Shown one piece after another: positions 55,640 through 64,000 of a stretch of 64,000 nt of DNA; position 1 is the stretch's first letter, and each line of letters begins with the position of its first letter. The DNA lies in the NCBI GenBank assembly GCA_958299035.1, contig CATQJL010000223.1, positions 11,332,293 through 11,396,292 on the forward strand. Direction: 5' to 3'. This DNA comes from Cylicocyclus nassatus. Taxonomy: Eukaryota; Nematoda; Chromadorea; Rhabditida; Strongylidae. Both the position numbers and the translations under genes were made by a program. The notes beneath the pieces are model-generated. The model worked only from the letters and a program-made list of their open reading frames with translations. It made no database searches and was not told the DNA's origin.

Positions 55640-56176
55640 CAACATTTTCTAAGCATCCCAGACAAATGACCGGAACTTCCGCAGAGCGCTTGTGGAAGTT
55701 CCGCCGGATCACCTGCGGAAGTTCCGTAAATGTGCTGCGGAAGTTCCGAAATGAGATCCTGCGTAAGTTCCGAAGAATGCCAACCACAACAGCAAAAGAG
55801 AACACCGAATCGAGATTTGAACCTCACTCTATTGACTGTGAGACCCACTTACTATCCTCTACGCTACGGCTGACATGTTCGATAATGCTCTAGTTGTTGG
55901 CGAGGCAACATCCCGTGACAACACATTCAAAGTCCTGCGGAAGTTCTGGCAGGCCAAAGTGCTGCGGAACCTCTGGCGTTTTTCGGAATTTCCGCAGGAT
56001 TTTGAAGAAGGTTCTGCGGAAGTCTCGGTTTTCAACCGGTTTGGCATGAAAATCCCGCGGAAGTTCCAATTTTTAACGTTTTCATTTTTGCAATAGTGAA
56101 TAAAATTCTGCGGAACTTCTGCAAATTTTGGCTTGTCCTGCGGAAGTTTCGGTGTTTTGTCTGAGATGTTCTACAG
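55640..56176. mobile_element. Foldback element rich in TGCGGAAGTTCC motifs
   Basis: CCCAGACAAATGACCGGAAC on the left and its complement GTTTCGGTGTTTTGTCTGAG on the right form the ends. Between them, GCGGAAGTTCC or its complement recurs about nine times. A tRNA-like segment lies in the middle on the minus strand. Immediately downstream of member I. Confidence 0.65.
55805..55874 (-). other. tRNA-like segment (SINE head or tRNA relic)
   Basis: The minus strand reads TAGCGTAGAGGATAG (A-box-like) and, about 30 bases on, GGTTCAAATCTCG (B-box/T-arm-like), with an intervening TCTCACAGTCAA region in the place of an anticodon arm. The acceptor stem is not convincing, so it is not called a functional tRNA. 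Confidence 0.5.
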
Positions 56177-56617
56177 TACCTAACATATCTACAATACGCA
56201 ATACATAGAAGCTCGTTGCTTTCCTCTATCAAAAATCTAAGCTAGGTGGCCAAAAAGCAGGTGTTCAGCATCTACATAAGAAGTTTGTTTGCAAATCACA
56301 AAGATGTTTGTTGACCGGTTGAGCTAAACTTTGTCCCCCTACAAGCAACGGCGGATTTCAGCTAGTTTTTGCGGCGGTTCGCTGTGCTGCTACTGAATTG
56401 TTGATCACATCTAGAAAAACAAAAGTTTATCAACTAAACAAACCAATCCTTCACCACTGCTTCGCAGACGCTGGCACTGGCCATCACAGAAAATGTAATG
56501 GGTAATGTTAGAGTAAACTCACGCTTTAATAGCTTGTTTCTCACGTCATTCCAAAGTTGCCTAAAGCGAGCGCCCCTAAATGAAAATGAACCACCCTCGC
56601 TATCAGATGTCACATGC
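56177..56617. other. Intergenic, decayed hairpin-repeat end
   Basis: CACCACTGCTTCGCAGACGC near 56452 resembles the hairpin heading the repeats at 14106 and 14811. Nothing else recognised. Confidence 0.4.
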
Positions 56618-56621
56618 TTAA

Positions 56622-56976
56622 AGGCAGCGTCCAGGCAGATCTGGACCTAGGGGCTTTTACGTGGAAAGTACTTCTGGGGCCCTAACTAAGGCACTGCTCA
56701 AGCGGCAGCTCAGGTAGTGCTGTAATGGCTGAGATATCCCCCTCGAAACTGGACCCCGCGACCGTGTTTCGCATGGATTCATGGCGCAAAGCGTGGATCC
56801 TGCCGCGAAACTGCCATGAATCCATGCGAATACGTTCGCGGGGGCCAGTTTCGAGGGGAATATCTCAGCCATTAGAGCACTACCTGAGCTGCTGCTTGGG
56901 CAGTGCCTTAGTTAGGGCCCCAAAAGTATTTTCCACGTAAAAGCCCCATAGGTCCAGATCTGCCTGGACGCTGCCT
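56622..56976. mobile_element. AAGGCAG-family foldback MITE, copy 6 (almost perfect palindrome)
   Basis: TTAA-flanked (56618-56621, 56977-56980), ends AGGCAGCGTCCAGGCAGATC and complement. Nearly the whole 355 bp pairs with itself, including GTTTCGAGGGG/CCCCTCGAAAC. The youngest-looking copy of the family; chance frames appear on both strands in mirror image. Confidence 0.9.
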
Positions 56977-57303
56977 TTAAAGTACTGTATCATTCCTCAC
57001 TGTAATCTTGTTACGGACAAACTCCACACAGCTTCAGATTGAGCGGCTGATTATAAGTCAGCTAGTTAGTTTTTCTAGTCTCGCCCGGGTCGCTTCAGCT
57101 GATTCGGCACGGAATCGTCTGTGCGAAACTTGGAGAATGAAAAGTAGAGTCAGTCGTATTTTTCTCATCTGCGAGTCCGACTTTCCTCCCTCCTCCAACA
57201 TGCTTACTTTAACCCCACTCCCCTCCCTCCCGCCTAGCCTTCGCCCTAGCCAAAATGCTGCGGTGCAAGGGGTTCCTGTAATGAAGTGAACTCACCCGTT
57301 TTA

Positions 57304-57523
57304 GGCCTCGGGCAGAGTTCACGCGATTTGATCGTCGCGATTCTATCACTAAAGGCAAGTGTTACGAGTTCATTGCATGCCAATCTTCTTGCATTTCGGT
57401 TGTGATGGTTTTCCAACACGACTAATCGTGACTAACTATCACAACCGAAACACAAGAAGATTGGCATGCAGTGAACTCGTAACGCTTGTCTTGTAGCGAT
57501 TGAATCGCACTCTGCCCGAGGCC
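57304..57523. mobile_element. TTA-flanked foldback MITE
   Basis: GGCCTCGGGCAGAGT and CTCTGCCCGAGGCC ends with TTA on both sides (57301-57303, 57524-57526). Arms of about 105 bp including GCATGCCAATCTTCTTG and complement. Confidence 0.85.
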
Positions 57524-57526
57524 TTA

Positions 57527-58669
57527 ATTTAGGCCTTCGTCCCAAATCATCACATCCTTCCTCCCGCGAAACTAGAATGAACTCCATTATCATTGTTTAC
57601 ACGAAATTATGGAAATAACGCATTGCCAATGCCGAGGACTCATTTTTTACCGAAAACAATAAATCGATGGAAGAACCCAGCGAATTGCCGCAAAAAGTAG
57701 CCTAGCACCACCGGGGTCGAAAACATATGAGTGCAAAGTTTCAGCTCAGCTGAATCGGTTTAGTAGCGCGCGTTTCTATAACGAATGAACAACTAAACGA
57801 ACTCACTGACAAAGTTTGAGTTCCGTAGTGAGAAGCTGCAGTGAGAAGGATGCCGTGTTATAAAGCGAGTCACGAAGGAAAGCAAACGCTGGAGTGCACT
57901 GCAGATTCAGAGTAGGAGCAGTAGAATTAGGAAACGCGAAAGAAATGAATTGAAGGAAGGATAAGTCATCAACGCCATGGACCAAATATCATGTATCCTC
58001 CACCAAAACAGTTTGAAACAGTGATCTGGCGCCAACTATACAGAAACCTAATGCAGAAGTGCAGTCGCTGTGAGTGTGTTAGTTTTCAATATTTTCAGCG
58101 GCATAAGTTGCTTTTTGAGGAGAAAATAGACAAGTTTAGATACTATACTGCTATTCCTCATTTATCCTCCCATATGCGTTATAATAATGTGCTAATGTCG
58201 TTGCACTTGATTTCAATTTTTATCGGATAAGATATTGATATTGATAAGATATTGTATTGTATAAGATATTGATATTAATAAGATACTCTAAGACGATGTG
58301 TGCTTTTTCCTCTTAAGCACTTAATCTCGCAGAATAGTAGGCAAAAGGCGAATTTTACGCATATAATGCAGATGTTTCTCCTGTTTTCATTCCTTACATT
58401 TCAAGCTATGGATCGGTAGCATTTTCTTCAGTATTAACCACTAAAATGCGAGAACTTGTAGTCCTTGTAATGTAGTAATCCTTCATATCTCCTAATCTTA
58501 TGATTGTTCAATCAAACTCACTAAAAATAGATGTACCCTTTTGGGAGCTTAGCAGGGCTGCAGCCAACAAATTCAATTGAAATCGATTAAGTACTATAAT
58601 TATTGCTAGATAAGCTGTGGCGCAATCAAGCTCTTAATAACACTCACTACTTCGCGCACTCTTGTGGCC
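57527..58669. other. Intergenic, nothing recognised
   Basis: No gene-family exon. A GATATTGATA/ATAAGATATTG direct-repeat tract lies at about 58226-58285. Confidence 0.45.
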
Positions 58670-59180
58670 GGGAGTCGACAAAAAATGGGTGGAGGTAGAA
58701 AGGCAAAATCCAAGATTCGTACAAGTAAATAAGGCTTAAAGCTGAACTCACTTGCAACGATGCCTGATCTTGCGCTACAAATCCTTCAAAAAAATTGCAA
58801 AAATTTTTCTGAGGTTCCTCAACTATTCTAGGACCTCCGCTGTCAATTATCTACATTATTTTTATCATTTAGCGGCAACTACATTGGAGTTAGCTATAGG
58901 GGATATGTATTGGTCAAGTTATGGTAAATGGATTTGAATGCTACAGTACTAGAAGACACCATCATTTTTGAAGAGAATTCCAGTTACTAAAGCAAACCTA
59001 CTTTTTATGTTGTTCGAAAACTTCCATGTAAAAGAAAAAATGATTTATATCGCTGTACATTGCAGGATAATCAGTAAAAGCGAATTTCTCTCGGGTTTTT
59101 GAAATCATACATAATCGGTCAAAAATACATTCAGTAGGAGCTAAAGTAGCGAGCGGGTTGCCTCACATGGAAGAGCAATA
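58670..59180. repeat. Paralogous intergenic block (copy 2)
   Basis: Counterpart of 53691-54360, with shared ordered landmarks (GGGTGGAGG, AATAAGGCTTAAAGCTGA, ACTATTCTAGGACCTCCGCT, ATCATTTTTGAAGAG). Confidence 0.5.
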
Positions 59181-59386
59181 AAAAAAGGTGTTTGCTAGAT
59201 TTTGGAAAGTATCCTTTGCTCAGCGAATTTCAATGCTAGCTTTTCCTACAAAAAACATTTGCGCGATCCTTTCCACATATGCTCATGCTCGAACACAGAA
59301 AGTTTATGAGAAATGCTTATGCGCTTTGTCATCTTCTCTCCTTATTACTCATAAACCTCAACATCAAAATAATTGAAAAAAACATA

Positions 59387-59394
59387 TATAAAGG
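59387..59394 (+). promoter_or_regulatory. TATA box of family member J
   Basis: TATAAAGG, 38 bp before the ATG at 59425; a variant of the family TATAAAAG. Confidence 0.55.
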
Positions 59395-59424
59395 CATCCG
59401 CCAGCAAAATTAATCACTTCAAAA

Positions 59425-60553
59425 ATGTCTCGTCTTTTGCTTCTCGTTCTCCTTTGCCAGGTAAGTTGTCAGGTGGGTCTTCACACGAACTTTTAAGGGA
59501 CAAAAAATGGTACTGTAATTGTAAGGTTGTGACTGATCTAACAAGGAAAAGTTCCCAAGTCAGCTCGGCCAACCCGGATGAGTCATACATCACCGTAATG
59601 GGCTTGAAATGCTGATTTCAAATCTGCTTTCCTTTTCAGTGGAACAACTCTACGAAAGAAGTTTTGAGGGTTCGAATGTTTGAAATTGTCATGTTTGAAA
59701 TGGCTTATAAAGTTAGCGAAAAGCTCTGAAAAAAAAAACAGCACCTAGCGAACTTCCACTGGCTGTTTTCCGTCCTTGTAGTCAGTATACTTGATACAAA
59801 ACTGAGAACCCACTTTTTCGTGATTTTCTACACCTTTCACCAATTTTAAGCCACTTAAGATTGACAAATTTGGATTTCTAAACGCTGATAAATTCTTTTG
59901 TAGAGTTGTTCCGCAAAAATCAAATTAAAAAAGCTGACTTGGGAACTCTCCCTTGTGATAAGTTTATGAGAAACTGTAATAGAGATTTTCCACATTTTCC
60001 ACATAACTGTAGTCAATAATTTCACACAGATCTTTGGGACATTTTCCAACACCACCCGTGTTGTACCATACTGGAATCGCAGAAGCAAAGTGGAAGTAAC
60101 TTTAATAGCCGAAGAAAACACTGGACTGAGTTTAGAGGATATCTACGACAATTTCCAGGATCTTGTGAGCAGTAGCATTTTTTTGCTCAATCAAACGCAA
60201 ACTTTGTCATTACGAAATACTTCAGTTTAACGATTATGGCAGGCGGTATGGCCTTCCTTTCACTAAAAGAAACCTCCACAGGGTGGAGGATTTTAAATCA
60301 CCGAAGGAGACTCCAATGGCAAAATTTGAAGCTTACGGTGTCGATTGCGCTCAGGTATTGTAGGAGAGTTTTGTCTTTTGTTTCATATAATTTTTTTCAG
60401 TTTCAAAACTTCCTGCAAGAAATAAGAGCATCGAACTATCGCTTGAAATTCGCACATATCAAGTGCGATAACATGTCGTTCTCCATTTGTAAGATTTTCC
60501 GTTGTCCAGAAAGTGAATTCAACGGCTTGGAAAGATACATATGCCAACATTGA
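59425..60553 (+). CDS. Small secreted cysteine-rich protein, family member J (SCVP-like, C1 lost)
   Basis: Exons are 59425-59460, 60030-60164, 60226-60354 and 60401-60553, phase 0, giving 150 aa. Signal start MSRLLLLVLLCQ; exon 2 has YWNRRSKVEVTL and a sequon NTT; exon 3 starts FNDYGRRYGLPF and ends YGVDCAQ; exon 4 reads FQNFLQEIRASNYRL, HIKCDNMSFSICKIFRC and ends ICQH. Only five cysteines in the mature part: the first exon-3 Cys of other members is Phe (VEDFKSP). Intron 1 is 569 bp, against about 90-130 in relatives, because it carries a foldback element. Intron 3 uses a GTATTG donor. Function unknown. Confidence 0.85.
59530..59966. repeat. Foldback element in intron 1 of member J
   Basis: AAGTTCCCAAGTCAGCT at about 59548 has its complement AGCTGACTTGGGAACT at about 59932. 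A further inner pair (GGAACAACTCTAC / GTAGAGTTGTTCC) is present. Accounts for most of the intron expansion. Confidence 0.65.
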
Positions 60554-61270
60554 TTGCCCCAATTGAGGCTTGAGAATGAAAATTTTGTGCAGTGTTAAGA
60601 TACATTACTAAAACATTGTCAAAACAGAAATTTCCAGCAAGAAATTCTAAATTTTATGTTATCGATTAGTGCAACAATGATGGGCTTTAAGGAAAAAAAT
60701 CGCATTTTTTGTGTGAAAAACAGATACAGGTAATTGAAAATAAATTCACCTGTTACCAAAATGAAAGGGAAATTTCTAGACACGCAACACGCTTACACAC
60801 ATACAGCAGATATCGAAACTGAAGATCAAAAAAAAGACAGCTGTGACAAACTCCGCCCATTAACGCCAAGCTCCGCCCATGTCTCTATGAAGTACACCTC
60901 AATGTATACATCATTTTCTGAGAAGTACCAAATTTAGCAGAAGAACATAATTTGTGAAGTGGATCAAAGAAAAAAACCTATAAGAATCGTTTCATGCTGC
61001 GGAAACATTTCTGAGTCAGAAAAATTAATAGCGTCGATTGTATAAATGATAGCAGAAAAATCAGCACCTAGGCAGTAGGGCCATTTTTGTTTTCTTCCGG
61101 AATTTTCTTCAATGGAAAATTCATGAAAACGTAAATTACATTGCCTATGCTCTTTTCCACATGAGTCGGTCTTTCAAAAAACACATCAAGTTTCGAAGAA
61201 GATGCCTGTACGCTTTGTCATCTTCTCAGAATTAATCACAAGCATTAACAGCAAGAAAAACTTGAGACCC
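60554..61270. other. Intergenic between members J and K
   Basis: No repeat or frame recognised up to the shared promoter block. CGCTTTGTCATCTTCTC at about 61211 matches the same string at about 59320 upstream of J. Confidence 0.5.
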
Positions 61271-61311
61271 CAATAAAAAGGCATTCTTTTCCAAAGATTT
61301 TTATACAAAAG

Positions 61312-63996
61312 ATGTCTCGTACTTTGCTTATCGTCCTCATTTTTCAGGTGGGTCCCTTAGCAAACTTCTTATTGTTAGATATTCAAGTAGATCGATTTGA
61401 AACTTATTCGTTGATAAATCGAAAACCAAAATATCGAAAGCTTCCAGGCATTGAGTTTTAACAGAATTTTTATCTCGGTGTCGGATAAAGGAAAGAAAAC
61501 CCACACTCAACCAGACACGATGATAATTAATAATTCCTGTAAAGATAGGAGCCAAAGTAAGAAAAACTTGGATTTTCTCGACGACCATCTCGTTTGATGG
61601 CAAATAAGTAGGGGGAGGGGGGAACATGGTATCATTTCCGTAATCATATTCATTCAATTTCATTCAATTCACTGAATTTGTAGTCATTCAACAGTCACAA
61701 GCAAGTTGAATTTTTATATTTACTGACTTAGTCTAAAAGGTTAGACCTGCATGATGATCTACTTTTGTGGTTAGAGTCTACGAATAACTGTGATTTTGTT
61801 CCTGTGTAAGAAACCACAAGGAAACCTCCTATGCAAAGAATAGAGTAGATATTTACAAACACAATACCTGCACAATCTCTAGGGGATTTCGCTTATAAAA
61901 GAGAAGAAAGTGGCAAACTCCGCCCCATTGAGGCTAGACTCCTCCCACTTGGTCGGATACAGCACTTGCATGCGGAAGTATAGGGCTCTGTCTGGTCGTA
62001 AAAATCGCTGAGGTTTGCAGTCATTGCGTGCGCGCGCCTACATAATTTCGCTGGGTATAGGCTAGCAAGCCTGAGTTTCTTCATTTTGTTTCGCGCTGTT
62101 TTCATTTTGTTTTCAAAGAATTACTACCATTCACGCTTTCCGCCAAATTCAACGTTGTCTATGACGGCTTACGACTCAGGTGACACTAGACGTGCGCAGT
62201 GCGATGGCCGCAAGAAGCAGAATCTTATATACCATTTGATTCAACTGGCTTGGCTTCGGGAAGGCGAGGCTTCGTGACCTAATTAAGACTAGGCGTTGGT
62301 CAGAGAGCACTCGCGCGAGAGAGACGCAGGTGCGTTGCGGCGCGAGCGACCCTAATTAGGTCACAAAGCTCCGCCTCTTCAAAGCCAAGCCAGTTGAATC
62401 AAAGGCTATTTGGGCACACCCGCTATTGTACATTTATGAAGTCTGAGAAATAATAAATTTAGCTCGAAAATGTCCAAGAACTATTCTGCCAACGTAACAG
62501 GTTTTGGATTCAAGGAGGTAAAGTGGAAGTGACCCTAGTAGCTGAAGAAAACACTGGACATAGCTTAGAGGATACTTACGACGGTTTCCTGGATCTGGTA
62601 AACATTCTCTCGCTACCTCAATTTTTTGTAATATAGGCAATTTCAGTTCTATGCATATGGTAGAGAGAACAAAATAAACTTCAACAGGAGAAATCTCAAA
62701 AGAAAAAACAATTTTGGCTCGACATATGGGTCTAAGTCTATCATGGCAAAGTATCAAGCATACAATATTGACTGCAACAAGGTATCACAGATATTTTTTC
62801 GTATTTTTGGATAATCGCTGGTGGAACTCTGCAATGTGAGTGGTTTCTCGAAACAGATCGGCTATATTCGCGCCCAGACCTCTCCTCACTGGGCTCGTTG
62901 CCAAATCGAGGTGTACTCAGGCCTTGGCCAGACTTCGCTCGAAAGCGCCCAAAAGCGCCCAAATTTCTCTGATGTCTCTCCAATTTTCGTTTGAGGAGAG
63001 ATGAGAGAAAGTGAAGAGAAGTTAGAGAAATTTAGGCGCTTTTGAGCGCTTTCGGGCGTCATCGTGCTGGTCTACAATAAGTAAGCTCTTATAGATATTA
63101 GACACACGCCATACTTGATCCATCTTGATCCACTTCGCTATTGGTCAGATGAATAAACTGACCAATAGCGAAAGGAATCCACGTCATCTACTTGATCCCC
63201 TTCATCCACATCGTGATTGGTCAGTCTACTCAGGCTCCTCCCATTTGCCTGAATATCCGCTGCAAGGGAGAGAGAGCACAACTGCAAATTTTCGAGGATG
63301 TTTACACACTAGTTTTTGAGGATTAGCAGATCTAGTATGAAAATGTCGCGAATTTGGAGCCAAATTTGGCTAGGGAAGCTGAGCCCAGGCGCAACAGCCA
63401 GTTTTCTTGACAGTGTAAAGCATTTTAACACCTTCATATCCAGGTTATTTTTTCGATTTCTGCCATTCCGTAACAGAGCGTATCTTGCAGCGTTAAGGGC
63501 CGGGCATACTTCAGGCGATTTCTCAGGCGACGCGATTTGGCAATCCGCCAGAAGTCTTCAGATTTAACATTAGCAAACTGTACATGCATAGTGTGTACAA
63601 TTCACGTAGAAAAATGACGATGATGAAATGCTCTATCTTCTGTACATTACGTGCTTACAATGAGTTATGGACATTGAAATATTGCCAAATCGCCCGCGAT
63701 TGAAATCGGTGACTATGGCCGGCCCTTTGAAGTTAAGACAGACAGGTAGGTCGTCTGGTTCTGATAAACGTATTATATGAAAAGCATATTGTATGAATGG
63801 CCATGATGTTCATTATAAATTTGAATTTCAGTTCCAATCTTTCCTGCAAAGGATAAGAGCATGGGAATATCGCTTGAAATTCATACATGTCCGATGCGAC
63901 CGTATGTCATTCGCAATTTGCATGGTTTTCTCCTGTCCGGAAAGTGAATTTAGAGGCTTGGAAACAATGATAATTGCCAACAATTGCACCCAATGA
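61312..63996 (+). CDS. Small secreted cysteine-rich protein, family member K (SCVP-like, TE-inflated introns)
   Basis: Exons by homology to member J are 61312-61347, 62463-62597, 62647-62781 and 63832-63996, phase 0, giving 156 aa. Signal start MSRTLLIVLIFQ; exon 2 has the same length as in J and reads FWIQGGKVEVTL; exon 3 begins FYAYGRENKINF and ends NIDCNK; exon 4 reads FQSFLQRIRAWEYRL, HVRCDRMSFAICMVFSC and ends NNCTQ. As in J the first exon-3 Cys is Phe (NNFGS); an extra Cys occurs in exon 2 (LFC). Introns 1 (1115 bp) and 3 (1050 bp) are swollen by foldback elements. The TATA-like box is weak (AATAAAAAGG at about 61272). No polyadenylation signal is visible because the window ends after the stop. 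The joins are long-range, hence somewhat less certain. Confidence 0.75.
62233..62403. repeat. Foldback element in intron 1 of member K
   Basis: TTGATTCAACTGGCTTGGCT and its complement AGCCAAGCCAGTTGAATCAA form the ends. GTGACCTAATTA pairs with TAATTAGGTCAC inside; GC-rich loop. Confidence 0.75.
62936..63060. repeat. Foldback element in intron 3 of member K (a)
   Basis: CTCGAAAGCGCCCAAAAGCG on the left and GGCGCTTTTGAGCGCTTTCGG on the right pair, with AATTTCTCT/AGAGAAATT inside. Confidence 0.65.
63495..63728. repeat. Foldback element in intron 3 of member K (b)
   Basis: AAGGGCCGGGCATA and the near complement TATGGCCGGCCCTT form the ends, with CAGGCGATTT..GATTTGGCAA pairing to TTGCCAAATCGCC. 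Confidence 0.6.
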
Positions 63997-64000
63997 AATA

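Noticed and set aside
56301..56345. A second tRNA-like A box (minus strand TTTAGCTCAACCGGT)
   Set aside because: No B box at the expected distance and no cloverleaf.
56657..56940. Two 71-codon frames with nearly identical MAEI[FS]PSKL peptides on opposite strands
   Set aside because: Mirror-image translation of a nearly perfect 355-bp palindrome.

Overview
The window looks like nuclear DNA of a clade V parasitic nematode, most likely a strongylid such as a hookworm. The inference rests on AT-rich sequence, short introns with GTAAG donors and TTTCAG acceptors, a tandem family of tiny secreted proteins that resembles the 'secreted clade V protein' (SCVP) type, and nematode-style transposons (RTE, Penelope-like, Mag-like Ty3/gypsy, many Tc1/mariner and TTAA-type foldbacks). 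Species and family names are from memory and were not searched. The first 25 bases are a SMART-type library primer, so the window begins at an assembly end or at an artificial junction.

Genes: the only confident host genes are one tandem family, all on the plus strand. There are eight intact-looking members at 9541-10240, 19730-20373, 27116-27760, 33253-33928, 50470-51044, 54969-55563, 59425-60553 and 61312-63996. One frameshifted copy lies at 16219-16924 and two orphan first exons at 5549 and 8134. All full copies share four exons, three phase-0 introns, a first exon of 11-12 codons that is only the signal-peptide start, and a TATA-like box usually about 35-45 bp upstream of the ATG. Mature proteins are about 130-160 residues with a W-x-x-x-[KR]-[VI]-E-[VI] strand in exon 2 and a V-x-C-[DN] plus C-x5-C cysteine frame in exon 4. 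Paralogue groups sit next to each other (8134/9541/16219, 27116/33253, 50470/54969, 59425/61312), as expected for birth-and-death evolution by local duplication.

Mobile DNA: 37481-48553 is a three-level nest. A Mag-like LTR element on the minus strand carries an inverted partial LTR instead of a normal 3' LTR, yet is bounded by a 5-bp target duplication. Its integrase region is broken by an unclassified 1.5 kb DNA transposon. That in turn holds a very young plus-strand LTR element (38791-43758) with identical 245-bp LTRs, a 5-bp target duplication and one open 1406-codon gag-pol frame. A Penelope-like element with a GIY-YIG domain and a hammerhead-like 3' motif, itself split by a 1.5 kb long-inverted-repeat element, lies at 28117-30440 and is followed by an RTE fragment. 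About twenty foldback elements fill the intergenic space and several introns; paralogous gene blocks supply near-empty sites for some of them.

The rest (0-9 kb, 20.4-26.4 kb, 48.6-50.1 kb, 57.5-59.3 kb) shows no recognisable genes apart from one intronless, frameshifted coiled-coil reading frame at about 24.5-25.5 kb. No rRNA, intact tRNA, CRISPR or operon structure was seen.
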